From: UBA5018 sp044375975
Lineage (GTDB): Bacteria > Cyanobacteriota > Cyanobacteriia > PCC-6307 > Cyanobiaceae
Length of the DNA stretch: 64,000 bases
Assembly (NCBI GenBank): GCA_044375975.1
Contig: JBILLQ010000002.1
Span: 1 to 64,000 of the forward strand
Direction of reading: 5' to 3'
Shown here: positions 9,116 through 17,542 of the stretch, in pieces
Layout: each line of letters opens with the position of its first letter
Position numbering within the stretch: position 1 is the first letter of the stretch
The notes under the pieces: generated by a model
Database searches by the model: none
What the model saw: the letters and a program-made list of their open reading frames with translations, nothing else
Told to the model about the DNA's origin: nothing
Program-made: the position numbers and the translations under genes

Positions 9116-9370
9116 CTAGGGGGCCACCAGGGACTGACCCAAATCCTCGCGCAGCTTGCGGATGCGCAGCAGCAGCCTCAGCCGGCGGCTGCGGGCCGTG
9201 ATCGTGAGATAGAGGCGCAGGGGCACGTAGACCAGGGCCATCGCCAGGCCGGCGGCGGCGATCAATAAAAAGATCAGCGCATTGGCGCCGCCAGCTGGAT
9301 CGAGCATGGCCTGCCCCGCCTTGTCGATGGCGAGGCCACTTTCCAATGCCTGGCTCAGCAGATCCTCCAT
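9116..9370 (-). CDS. Small membrane protein, unknown
   Basis: An 84-residue product with one clear membrane segment (ALIFLLIAAAGLAMALVYV) followed by a basic stretch (RLYLTITARSRRLRLLLRIRKLRED), suggesting an anchor with a cytoplasmic positively charged tail. It lies between the GH116 gene and groEL, 124 bp from the groEL start and divergent from it. No known family recognised; composition and frame make it a likely gene. Confidence 0.6.
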   Translation of the reverse strand: MEDLLSQALESGLAIDKAGQAMLDPAGGANALIFLLIAAAGLAMALVYVPLRLYLTITARSRRLRLLLRIRKLREDLGQSLVAP

Positions 9371-9494
9371 GGCTCAAAGCTAATCAGGGCAAAGCAACTT
9401 CGCGCCCAGCGGATTGGCGGCATTCGGCTTTCCCCACAAGCCAGCCCCCCACCCTGCGTGGGAGCCTGTGGCCAGTGCCGACAACCCTTTTGCC

Positions 9495-11174
9495 ATGGCC
9501 AAGCTGGTCAGCTTCTCCGATGCCTCCCGCGCTTCCTTGGAACGGGGGGTGAACGCCCTGGCCAATGCGGTGAAGGTCACGATCGGGCCCAAGGGCCGCA
9601 ACGTGGTGCTGGAGAAGAAATTCGGCGCCCCCGATGTGATCAACGACGGGGTGACGATCGCCCGCGAAATCGAACTTGAGGATCCCTTCGAGAACATCGG
9701 CGCCAAGCTGATCCAACAGGTGGCCAGCAAGACCAAGGACCAGGCCGGCGACGGCACCACCACGGCCACGGTGCTGGCTCAGGCGATGGTGCACGAGGGT
9801 CTGCGCAATGTGGCCGCCGGGGCCAATCCGGTGGGCTTGCGCCGCGGTATGGACCGGGCGGTGGCCCAGGTGGTGGCCGGCATCGCCGAGCGCGCCCAGG
9901 CGGTCGCCGGCGACGCCATCCGCCAGGTGGCCACCGTCAGTGCCGGTGGCGACGAGGAGGTGGGTCGCATGATCGCCGAGGCCATGGACAAGGTGAGCGC
10001 CGACGGCGTGATCACCGTGGAGGAGAGCAAGAGCCTGGCCACCGAGCTCGAAGTTACCGAGGGCATGGCCTTCGATCGCGGCTACTCCTCCCCCTATTTC
10101 GTTACCGACCAGGAAAGGCGCGAGTGCGTGTTTGAAAACGCCTTGATCCTCACCACCGATCGCAAGATCAGCGCCGTAGCCGATCTGGTGCCGCTGCTGG
10201 AGGCGATCACCCGCAGTGGCCGGCCGCTGCTGATCCTGGCCGAGGAGGTGGATGGTGAAGCCCTGGCCACCCTGGTGGTGAACAAAAACCGCGGTGTGCT
10301 GCAGGTGGCGGCCGTGCGCGCCCCCGGCTTCGGGGATCGCCGCAAGGCAATGCTCGGCGATATCGCCACCCTCACCGGCGCCACTGTGGTCAGCGAAGAC
10401 CAGGCGATGACCCTCGACAAGGTGACCCTGGCCGATCTGGGCCAGGCCCGCCAGATCACGATCACCAAGGACAGCACCACCATCGTCGCCTCTGGCGACC
10501 ACCAGCAGGCGGTGACTAACCGGGTGGCCGCGATCAGGCGCGAACTGGAAAACACAGACTCCGACTACGACCGCGAGAAATTGCAGGAGCGCATCGCCAA
10601 GCTGGCCGGCGGTGTGGCGGTGATCAAGGTGGGAGCTCCCACCGAGACCGAACTGCGCAACCGCAAGCTGCGCATCGAAGACGCCCTCAATGCCACCCGC
10701 GCCGCGGTGGAAGAGGGCATCGTCGCCGGTGGCGGCGTCACCCTGCTGCAACTGGCCGATGGCCTGGATTCCTTGGCCGCCAGTTACGGCAATGGCGACG
10801 AGCGCACCGGGGTGGCGATCGTGCAGCGGGCCCTGAGCGAACCCGTGCGCCAGATCGCGGCCAATGCCGGCGCCGATGGCGCCGTGGTGGTGTCAGAGAT
10901 TCGCCGCCTGGGCCAGGGCTACAACGCCGCCACCGGCGTCTATGAAGACCTGCTGGCCGCTGGCATTGTCGATGCGGCCAAGGTGACCCGCCTGGCCCTG
11001 CAGGATGCCGTTTCCATCGCCGCACTGCTGCTCACCACCGAGGCCGTGATCGCCGACAAGCCCGAACCCGCCGCCCCAGCCGGGGCCGGTGGCGGCGCTG
11101 GTGGCATGGGCGGCATGGGTGGCATGGGGGGTATGGGCGGCATGGGCGGCATGGGCATGCCTGGGATGATGTGA
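9495..11174 (+). CDS. groEL2: Chaperonin GroEL (second, groES-less copy)
   Basis: 60-kDa chaperonin subunit of 559 residues. It has VTIGPKGRNVVLEKK, the nucleotide-binding GDGTTTATVLA, VEEGIVAGGGV and a C-terminal GGM-rich tail with six GGMGGM-type steps. Family-typical length. The start is the ATG at 9495 (MAKLVSFSDASRASLERG); the open frame begins earlier but with non-family sequence. There is no groES beside it, as is usual for the second cyanobacterial copy, which tends to be less essential and stress-linked. No CIRCE inverted repeat (TTAGCACTC type) was seen in the 120 bp upstream. A hairpin follows at 11206-11238. Confidence 0.95.
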   Translation: MAKLVSFSDASRASLERGVNALANAVKVTIGPKGRNVVLEKKFGAPDVINDGVTIAREIELEDPFENIGAKLIQQVASKTKDQAGDGTTTATVLAQAMVHEGLRNVAAGANPVGLRRGMDRAVAQVVAGIAERAQAVAGDAIRQVATVSAGGDEEVGRMIAEAMDKVSADGVITVEESKSLATELEVTEGMAFDRGYSSPYFVTDQERRECVFENALILTTDRKISAVADLVPLLEAITRSGRPLLILAEEVDGEALATLVVNKNRGVLQVAAVRAPGFGDRRKAMLGDIATLTGATVVSEDQAMTLDKVTLADLGQARQITITKDSTTIVASGDHQQAVTNRVAAIRRELENTDSDYDREKLQERIAKLAGGVAVIKVGAPTETELRNRKLRIEDALNATRAAVEEGIVAGGGVTLLQLADGLDSLAASYGNGDERTGVAIVQRALSEPVRQIAANAGADGAVVVSEIRRLGQGYNAATGVYEDLLAAGIVDAAKVTRLALQDAVSIAALLLTTEAVIADKPEPAAPAGAGGGAGGMGGMGGMGGMGGMGGMGMPGMM

Positions 11175-11205
11175 TCCCCGCCCAGGGGCGCTAACTGACT
11201 CCGCT

Positions 11206-11238
11206 AACTGACGCCATTTCTGCTAATTGGCGTCAGTT
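11206..11238. terminator. Hairpin between convergent groEL2 and nanE
   Basis: Perfect 11-bp stem (11206-11216 with 11228-11238) and an 11-base loop between the two convergent stops. It lacks a strong T-run (TCAATAAA follows), so a bidirectional terminator is likely but not certain. Confidence 0.6.
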
Positions 11239-11246
11239 CAATAAAT

Positions 11247-11990
11247 TCAGGCCAGCGCCTTCACATAGGCCGCCACCTGTAGGTCTATGCCGGTGATGGC
11301 GGTGCCCACCACCACCGCATCGGCCCCCAGGGCCAGGGCCCGGCGGGCATCGACCGCGGTGGCGATGCCCCCCTCGCAGATCAGGGCCACCTGGGCCGGC
11401 AATTGCTGCCTCAGGGGCGCCAACAGCTCCCAGGCGGGCGGTGGACAAGCGGCCGTCGCCTCGGTGTAGCCGTAGAGGGTGGTGCCCACCCAGCTACAGC
11501 CCAGGGCCGCGGCCCGCAGGCCAGCGGCCAAGCTGTCCACATCCGCCATCAAAGGGGCCCCCAATTCGGTGCGGGCCCTGTTCACCAGGGTTTCCAGATC
11601 CTCTTCGCCAGGGCGGAGCCGTTCGGTGGCATCCAGGGCGACGACATCGGCACCGGCGGCCCAGACGGCCCGGATCTCCTGCCAGCGGGGGGTGATGTAT
11701 ACAGAGGATCCGGGAAAGCTGCGCTTCCACAGGCCAATGATCAGCGCCTCGGGACAGCGGCGCCGCACCGCCGTGATGTGTTCCGGGCTTTCCAAGCGCA
11801 CGCCGCTGGCGCCTTGCAGCAGCGCGGCCTCGGCCATGGCGGCGATCACCTCGGGCTGGCGCAGCGGCGAACCCTCCGGCGCCTGCACCGACACGATCAA
11901 ACCAGAGGCCACAGGCCCTGGGGCAGTGCTGGGGACTGACCCAGGAGCCCTATTGCTGTCAGCACTCGGGACTGAACTGGGGTTTGGCAT
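11247..11990 (-). CDS. nanE: N-acetylmannosamine-6-phosphate 2-epimerase
   Basis: NanE interconverts ManNAc-6-P and GlcNAc-6-P. The 247-residue product has a TIM-barrel NanE pattern: LIVSVQAPEGSPL, ASGVRLES, GLWKRSFPGSSVYITP (Lys in the family's active-site position), LDAT, MADVDSL, VGTTLYGYT, ICEGGIAT (catalytic Glu) and GADAVVVGTAIT. The first about 28 residues are low-complexity Ser/Pro, so the start at 11990 may be too early; no better ATG lies before the LIVSVQ strand. In a cyanobacterium without a sialate catabolic cluster it may feed amino-sugar synthesis, which is inference. Confidence 0.85.
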   Translation of the reverse strand: MPNPSSVPSADSNRAPGSVPSTAPGPVASGLIVSVQAPEGSPLRQPEVIAAMAEAALLQGASGVRLESPEHITAVRRRCPEALIIGLWKRSFPGSSVYITPRWQEIRAVWAAGADVVALDATERLRPGEEDLETLVNRARTELGAPLMADVDSLAAGLRAAALGCSWVGTTLYGYTEATAACPPPAWELLAPLRQQLPAQVALICEGGIATAVDARRALALGADAVVVGTAITGIDLQVAAYVKALA

Positions 11991-12061
11991 GGAGACCAGG
12001 CTGTAGTTGAGCTTGCGTGCTGAAGGGTCCTGGACCTAAGAGCCCTTGATCTAGGGAGAGC

Positions 12062-12098
12062 GATCGGATGAGCCTGCGAGTGAGCTTGCGATCCGATC
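12062..12098. repeat. Inverted repeat at the end of the ABC permease gene
   Basis: Two perfect 8-base arms (12062-12069 and 12091-12098) flank 21 bases, overlapping the stop of the permease gene. It could fold into an RNA hairpin, but there is no T-run; a terminator role is possible only. Confidence 0.4.
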
Positions 12099-12957
12099 AG
12101 TTCAGTTTGCGATCCAGCAGGGGCCGAATCGCCACAAACAGGCCCAGGGCCAGCAGGGTTAGCACCGCCAGGCAGCTGCCCAGGCTGAGCTGGCCATAGG
12201 GAGCCTCCAGCACCACGGTGGAGAAACCCACCGGGCCCCCATAGGCGGCTCGGATCGGCTCAATGGCGAAGGTGAGCGGGTTGAGGGCGGCCAGCCAGCT
12301 CAACCAGGTGGGCATGAAGCTCAGGGGCGCCAGGGCCGTACTGGCGAACAGCAGCGGCAGATTGGCCACGAAGATCACGGCGATCAACTCGATGTGGCCA
12401 GGCAGAGCAAAGGCCAGGCCAAGGCTCAGCGCCGTGACCGCAAACACAAGTAAAAGCAGCGTGGCCAGCACCAACAGCAGGCCGGCGCCACTGGGCCAGC
12501 CATAGCCCAACAGGGCGGCGGTAACCATGATCGCCAGGCTCTGCACCAGCGACAAGCTGGTGATGTAAAGCACCGAGGCCAACACGATCGAGCTGCGGGA
12601 GCGCAACGGCGCCACCAACAGCCGGTTGAGGAAGCCAAACTCGCGGTCGAACATCACCGGCAAGCCGGCGTTTAGGGCGGCGCTGAAGGCGGTGAACACG
12701 ATCACCCCGGCGCCGAGAAACTGGCCGTAGCCGCCACCACCTGGCAGCAGCCCCGCCGGGGCATTGGCGAACAGGGCGCCAAACAGGATCAGCCAGATCA
12801 GCGGTTGCAGCACCCCGGCCACCAGGGTGGTGGGGCGGCGCTGCAGCTGCAGGAACAGACGCCGGGTGAGGGCCAGGGTCTCCTGGCTGATCTCAGCGAA
12901 GGCAGAGGGCTCGGCCGCCGGGGCCAGCGGAGCCAGGGAAGGGTTGGCACTGGTCAT
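12097..12957 (-). CDS. ABC-2 type exporter permease
   Basis: Membrane half of an ABC-2 exporter, 286 residues with six predicted helices (for example LIWLILFGALFANA, AIMVTAALLGYGW, ALGLFVAIRPLL). It has the ABC-2 features MFDREFGFLNRLLVAPLRSRSSIV (coupling region) and LNPLTFAIEPIRAAYGG. The ATG at 12957 (MTSANPSL) was chosen; a further in-frame ATG lies at 12993. It follows the cognate ATPase gene on the same strand by about 100 bp. Substrate unknown; the DrrAB-like architecture and the link to ctaAB suggest a lipid, pigment or haem-related cargo, but that is a guess. Confidence 0.88.
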   Translation of the reverse strand: MTSANPSLAPLAPAAEPSAFAEISQETLALTRRLFLQLQRRPTTLVAGVLQPLIWLILFGALFANAPAGLLPGGGGYGQFLGAGVIVFTAFSAALNAGLPVMFDREFGFLNRLLVAPLRSRSSIVLASVLYITSLSLVQSLAIMVTAALLGYGWPSGAGLLLVLATLLLLVFAVTALSLGLAFALPGHIELIAVIFVANLPLLFASTALAPLSFMPTWLSWLAALNPLTFAIEPIRAAYGGPVGFSTVVLEAPYGQLSLGSCLAVLTLLALGLFVAIRPLLDRKLN

Positions 12958-13058
12958 CGGCCGATGCAGTGGGGCTGAAACCCTAAGGAACAATCGGCCG
13001 ACCCAGCAGCTGGCCTGGCTTTTGGCCCAGCTGCTGGGGTGGCTAATGGCCCAGCCGC

Positions 13059-14153
13059 TCAGCGCATGTTCTGCTTGCGTTCCGCCTTGGTATCGCGAAT
13101 ACCGGCCAGGGCCAACTCCGCGTCGTTGAGGGTGCGGCCGGTGGCCTGCAGGTAGACATCGTCGAGGCTGGGGCGGCTCTGGGCCAGGGCAAACACGGGT
13201 AAATCCGCCTCGCCCAACTGGCGCCTGAGCTGCTCGATCACCCCCTCGTGCTCCACCACCAGGTTTAGGGAGAAGCCCTGGGCCCGGTTCACCACCACCT
13301 GGCGCACTCCTGCACAGGCCCGCAGCAACTGCTGCACCCGCAGGGCCTCTGGCTCATCGCTGAATTCCCGCACCCGCAGGGTCACCCGATCGCCGCCCAG
13401 GGAGGCCTTCAAGGCGGCGGGAGCCCCCTCGGCGATCACCCGGCCAGACTCAATAATCGCCAGCCGATCGGCCAGGGCATCCACCTCTTCCAGGTAGTGG
13501 CTGCTGAGCAGCACCGTGGTGCCCTGGTTGCGCAGCTCCCGCAGCACCTGCCAGATGGCGGCACGGCTCTCGATGTCCAAACCCACGGTGGGTTCATCGA
13601 GCACCAGCAGCCGCGGCCGATGCAATAAACCCGCCGCCAAATCCAAGCGGCGGCGCATGCCACCGGAGTAGCTGCCGCAGCGGCGATCGATCCAGGCCGC
13701 CATGCCCATCAACTCGCTGAGTTCGTCGATGCGCCGATCGCGGACGCCATTGGGGAGGTGATACAAGGCCGCCTGCAACTGCAGTAACTCGCGGCCGGTG
13801 AGGATTTTGTCGATGGCCACCTCTTGGGCCACGTAGCCCAGCAGCCGGCGGGCGGCGCGGGGGTTGGCCAGGGCATCAACTCCCGCCACCGTGACACTGC
13901 CGCTGTCGGGGGCCAACAGGGTGCAAAGAATGCGCAGGGCGGTGGTCTTGCCGGCACCATTGGGCCCGAGCAGCCCGTAGAGGCAGCCACCGGCAATCGA
14001 GAGGCTGAAGTCGTTGAGGGCCAAGATGCCACCAGCGAGATTCTGGGCCTGATCGCCCGGCTGATCTGGCTTTTGCCGATCCGGCCCAGCGGCTGGCCTG
14101 GCCTGAGCCTTGCCGCCGCCGTAGCACTTGCTCAGGTGCTGTAGTTCGATCAC
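13059..14153 (-). CDS. DrrA-like ABC exporter ATPase
   Basis: Nucleotide-binding subunit of the ABC-2 exporter, 364 residues. Walker A GPNGAGKT at 63-70, Q-loop YVAQEVAIDK, signature SYSGGMRRRLDLAAGL, Walker B RLLVLDEPTVGLD, and the switch His in LLSSHYLEE. The C-terminal about 100 residues form the DrrA-type domain (VTLRVREFSDEPEAL). Odd: about 25 extra low-complexity residues rich in Gln, Ala, Pro and Asp (near 14-40) split the first beta strands of the ATPase, between CYGGGKAQ and GILALNDFSL. Downstream of ctaB on the same strand, so the exporter probably belongs to the ctaA-ctaB transcript. Confidence 0.9.
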   Translation of the reverse strand: MIELQHLSKCYGGGKAQARPAAGPDRQKPDQPGDQAQNLAGGILALNDFSLSIAGGCLYGLLGPNGAGKTTALRILCTLLAPDSGSVTVAGVDALANPRAARRLLGYVAQEVAIDKILTGRELLQLQAALYHLPNGVRDRRIDELSELMGMAAWIDRRCGSYSGGMRRRLDLAAGLLHRPRLLVLDEPTVGLDIESRAAIWQVLRELRNQGTTVLLSSHYLEEVDALADRLAIIESGRVIAEGAPAALKASLGGDRVTLRVREFSDEPEALRVQQLLRACAGVRQVVVNRAQGFSLNLVVEHEGVIEQLRRQLGEADLPVFALAQSRPSLDDVYLQATGRTLNDAELALAGIRDTKAERKQNMR

Positions 14154-14180
14154 CCGCCGCTGCTCCCCATGGCCAATTGC

Positions 14181-15200
14181 TCAGAGATGGAATCTAGGGA
14201 AAGCGGCGCCCAGCAGAGCGAGCAGCTGGTTTTGCAGCAGCTCGGCCTGGGGCAAGCGAGCCAGTAACAGCAGCAGACAGATGCCAAACAAGTAGAGGAT
14301 CGACCAGCGGAACAGGTCGCGGGCCGGCTGCACCTGCTCCGGATCGCGTCCTAAACGGCCACAGAGCTGCAGCAGGCGGGTGTTGAAGGGCAGCAGCAGC
14401 AAGCCATAAAAAATGCCACCGCTGGGCAGAGCCAGCACTCCAAACAGGCTGAGCAGCACGGTGAGCCGCCCGTAATGCTGGATGGCCCGGGCGGTCACCA
14501 CCACGCCCCGCACCACCGGCAGCATCGGAATGCCCACGGCCCGGTAGTCATCGCGGAGCAGCAGGGCCAGGGACCAGAAATGGGCGGGAGTCCAGACCAT
14601 CACCAGGCTGAACAGCCACCAACCGGCCCAGGAGAGGCCGCCGCTGGCGGCGGCGACCCCCACCAGGGGAGGAATGGCGCCAGCCACGCCACCGATGACG
14701 ATGTTCTGGGGCGTGCGGGGCTTGAGCAGGGCGGTGTAGAGCAGCACGTAACTGCACAGCCCCAGCAGCGACAGGCTGGCGGCCAGGGCATTCACCCCCC
14801 ACACCAGCACCGCCACAGCGGCGGCGGTGAGACCGATCGCCATGGCGAAGGCCTGGCGCTGGGCCAGGCGACCCGAGGGCAGGGCACGTCGGCTGGTGCG
14901 CTGCATGCGGCCGTCCAGTTCCTGCTCCCAGAGGCAATTGAGCACCCCGGCGGCGGCCGCGGCCAGGCTGCCGCCCACCAGGGAGCAAATGATGGTGCCG
15001 GCGGGCACCGGCCAGCCATCACTGACGGCCATGCCGGCCAGGGTGGTGGCCAGCAACAGGGGGATCAGCCTCGGCTTGGCCACCTCCAGCCAGGCGGGCA
15101 GGCGCCGCGAACGGGGCTGGGTCCTGGCACCCTCGGCACCAGGGGGCTCGGGGGGCGTCGGCGCCGGGATGGGTACGGCAGGTAAGGAGGCACTAACCAC
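14181..15200 (-). CDS. ctaB: Protohaem IX farnesyltransferase (haem O synthase)
   Basis: UbiA-type membrane prenyltransferase that adds farnesyl to haem B to make haem O, the precursor of haem A for cytochrome oxidase. 339 residues with several membrane helices. The family block is N.L.E.ELD..MQRTSRRALPSGRL, carrying the Asp motif and the RTSRR region, and PAHFWSLALLLRDDYRA..IPML is also family-typical. The N-terminal about 40 residues are Pro-rich. The start at 15200 overlaps the ctaA stop by 8 bp, indicating coupling. Confidence 0.93.
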   Translation of the reverse strand: MVSASLPAVPIPAPTPPEPPGAEGARTQPRSRRLPAWLEVAKPRLIPLLLATTLAGMAVSDGWPVPAGTIICSLVGGSLAAAAAGVLNCLWEQELDGRMQRTSRRALPSGRLAQRQAFAMAIGLTAAAVAVLVWGVNALAASLSLLGLCSYVLLYTALLKPRTPQNIVIGGVAGAIPPLVGVAAASGGLSWAGWWLFSLVMVWTPAHFWSLALLLRDDYRAVGIPMLPVVRGVVVTARAIQHYGRLTVLLSLFGVLALPSGGIFYGLLLLPFNTRLLQLCGRLGRDPEQVQPARDLFRWSILYLFGICLLLLLARLPQAELLQNQLLALLGAAFPRFHL

Positions 15201-16530
15201 TGATCAACTCCTGAACATGGGTCAACTGTTTGACGGGGCTCAAATTCTTGACAGGGCTCAAATCCCGGTCTGAGCTGGCTGTTGGCGGGCAGCAGAGCGG
15301 TGGGCCGGCCAAACTGCGACTCCAGGCCGCCGCCAGCAGGGCCACCAGCAGGGCCGCCACCAGCTGATGGGCCACCACGATCGCCGGCAGAGCCAGCTGG
15401 GAACGCAGGCTGGCCAACCCCAGGCCGATCTGAACCGCCACCAGAGCCCCCGCCGCCAGGGTCAAAGCCCGCAACTGGCCCTGGCCCTTGGGCAGAGCCA
15501 GGGCCGCCAGGGCCGCGATGCACACACTGGCGGCCACCGGCAGGGCCGCGGCTCGATGCAACCCCAGCCAGATGCAGGCTTCCCCGGCGGCCAGGCAGCG
15601 ATCCGCCGCCCATTGGCTGGCCATGGCCCCCCCTAAGAGGGCCTGGCCAACCACCGCCAGCAGGGCGAACAACAACAGCGCCCGCCACCAGCGCGGTAGC
15701 TCAGCGGTAACTGCGCTCCCTGGCGCGGCGATGCAGAGGGCCAGCCGCTGATGCAGACCACTGATCAGCGCCACCAACAGCAGCGCCAGGGTCAGGTGGG
15801 CGGTAACCACGGCACTTGGCAGCAGCTGGGTCACGGTGAGGGCGCCCAGGGTTGCCTGCATAACCACCAACAGCAGGGCCAGCAACGCCAGGGGTGCCAG
15901 CCAGGGCGGTAACCGCCGCCGCTGCAGCCCTGCCACGGCGGCCAGCACCAGCAGGGCGACGGCAACGCAAAAAGCGTCTAAGCGATGGAACCACTCCAGG
16001 AATACCTGCATGGTCATCGAGCTCACCGGTAGCAGCTGGCCGTAGCAGAGGGGCCAATCGGGGCAGGCCAGGCCTGCCTCCATCACCCTGGTGGCGCCGC
16101 CGATCGCCACCAGGGCCAGCAGGGCCACCACCAGATGGCCCGTGAGCAGCGCCAGGCGAGCCAGCAAAGGCGAAGCTGCCCCCGCAACCGGTACTACCAG
16201 ATCAAACGGCGCCACCAGAGCAGCTGGCTCTACCAGACCATCTGGCTCTACCAGATCATCTGGCTCTACCAGACCAGCCGGCGCTAGAGCACCCGGCGCT
16301 AGACCGTCTGGCGCTAGAGCATCCGGCGCTAGACCATCTGGCGCTGCTAGATCAGCAGGCCCCATCAGATCAGCAGGCGCTGCAGATGCGACCGGTTTTG
16401 GCGGAACTGCCGGTTTTGATAGCACGGTCGCTGTTGCAATAGCTACAGCTGTTTGCGGAGCAGCCGGCAGCCCCGCAGCAATCGGCAACCCCTGGTTAGG
16501 CTTGCGCCCCATCCGCAGCTGCTCCGACAA
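15193..16530 (-). CDS. ctaA: Haem A synthase with repeat-rich N-terminal extension
   Basis: CtaA/COX15 converts haem O to haem A. The 445-residue product has the eight-helix core from about residue 120, with GGATRVMEAGLACPDWPLCYGQ, EWFHRLDA (His ligand), VVTAHLTLALLL, WLGLHRAAALPV and IVVAHQLVAALL giving the four conserved His positions. The first about 115 residues are unusual: Ala/Pro-rich with tandem GLAPD-type pentapeptides and GLVEPD-type hexapeptides. CtaA cores normally begin near the first helix. The gene is divergent from ctaC with a 139-bp spacer. Confidence 0.92.
   Translation of the reverse strand: MSEQLRMGRKPNQGLPIAAGLPAAPQTAVAIATATVLSKPAVPPKPVASAAPADLMGPADLAAPDGLAPDALAPDGLAPGALAPAGLVEPDDLVEPDGLVEPAALVAPFDLVVPVAGAASPLLARLALLTGHLVVALLALVAIGGATRVMEAGLACPDWPLCYGQLLPVSSMTMQVFLEWFHRLDAFCVAVALLVLAAVAGLQRRRLPPWLAPLALLALLLVVMQATLGALTVTQLLPSAVVTAHLTLALLLVALISGLHQRLALCIAAPGSAVTAELPRWWRALLLFALLAVVGQALLGGAMASQWAADRCLAAGEACIWLGLHRAAALPVAASVCIAALAALALPKGQGQLRALTLAAGALVAVQIGLGLASLRSQLALPAIVVAHQLVAALLVALLAAAWSRSLAGPPLCCPPTASSDRDLSPVKNLSPVKQLTHVQELISG
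16220..16355. repeat. In-frame 15/18-bp tandem repeat in ctaA
   Basis: Units starting GGCTCTACCAGA (18 bp, three copies) and GGCGCTAGA (15 bp, four copies) follow one another and encode (G/D)LVEP(D/A) and (G/A)LAP(D/G/A) peptides in the CtaA N-terminal extension. All unit lengths are multiples of three, so copy-number change would keep the frame. Confidence 0.85.
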
Positions 16531-16669
16531 TGGAATTGGCTTAAGTTAGCCAGATCCAGCAGGCAGACGAATGGCGATTCCCTAACATTTGAGGCCGAAA
16601 TTCAAATCGCAGCATTAGCGGCCAGCGCCGCAGCATACCCTGTAAACACCCTTTTGTTAAATCCTAACG

Positions 16670-17533
16670 ATGCGCCGCGCCGCCGGCCTTGCCCTAGCCA
16701 CCATCGCCCTAATCGCCATAGGGGTATGGATTGGTTTTAACGTAAATTTGCTGCCAGTCGTTGCTAGCGCTAATGCGTCGGTCTACGATGATCTTTTTAA
16801 GCTGCTATTTAGCATCGGCATTATCCTGTTTGTCGGCATCGCATTAGTGCTGGTTTACAGCTTGTTTAAATTTCGCCGCCGCGTGGGAGACCAGGGCGAT
16901 GGCCTGGCCATAGAGGGCAACCTGCCCCTGGAGATTGTCTGGACCGCCATACCAGCGGTGGTGGTGCTGTTTATCGGCATCTACAGCTATGACATCTACG
17001 AGCGCATGGGGGGCATGACCTCTTTCCATGACCACAGCGCCATGCTCGCCGTCGCCACCGACAACGCCAGTGGCACCCACAACGCCAGTGGCACCGCAGT
17101 AGAAATGGTTGCAAATTCAGAGCAGGGCAAGCGCTATTGGGCTGGCATTGCTTCAATGGATGACCCCGATAACAAAACATTGCCTGTAGATGTAACGGCG
17201 ATGCAGTTCGCCTTCATCTTTCATTATCCTGAGGGCAACATAACCAGTGGTGAACTGCATGTATCAGCAGGTCAGCCTGTGCAGTTGCGCATGGAGGCCC
17301 GCGATGTGATCCACGCCTTTTGGGTGCCCCAGTTCCGCCTCAAGCAGGACATCATTCCGGGCCAGCCCACCCTGCTCTCGTTCACGCCCACCAAGCCGGG
17401 CACCTATCCGATCGTCTGCGCCGAACTTTGCGGCCCCTACCACGGAGGCATGCGCACCAACGTGGTCGTACATGACCCCGACAGCTTCCAGACCTGGCTC
17501 GATCAAAACCGTCAACCCGCCATCAGCGCCTAG
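16670..17533 (+). CDS. ctaC: Cytochrome c oxidase subunit II
   Basis: CuA-bearing subunit that takes electrons from cytochrome c6 or plastocyanin on the lumenal/periplasmic side. 287 residues: two membrane helices (about 5-25 and 44-66) then LEIVWTAIPAVVVLFIG, and a cupredoxin domain with VIHAFWVPQFRLKQDIIPG and CAELCGPYHGGM, which supply the CuA ligands His, two Cys, Glu backbone, His and Met. A family-atypical Asn/Ser/Gly-rich stretch (NASGTHNASGTA) lies at the start of the domain. First gene of ctaCDE, 9 bp before ctaD. Confidence 0.96.
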   Translation: MRRAAGLALATIALIAIGVWIGFNVNLLPVVASANASVYDDLFKLLFSIGIILFVGIALVLVYSLFKFRRRVGDQGDGLAIEGNLPLEIVWTAIPAVVVLFIGIYSYDIYERMGGMTSFHDHSAMLAVATDNASGTHNASGTAVEMVANSEQGKRYWAGIASMDDPDNKTLPVDVTAMQFAFIFHYPEGNITSGELHVSAGQPVQLRMEARDVIHAFWVPQFRLKQDIIPGQPTLLSFTPTKPGTYPIVCAELCGPYHGGMRTNVVVHDPDSFQTWLDQNRQPAISA

Positions 17534-17542
17534 GCCCCGCCC

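Noticed and set aside
9371..9494. CIRCE heat-shock operator upstream of groEL2
   Set aside because: No TTAGCACTC inverted repeat with nine-base spacing was found.
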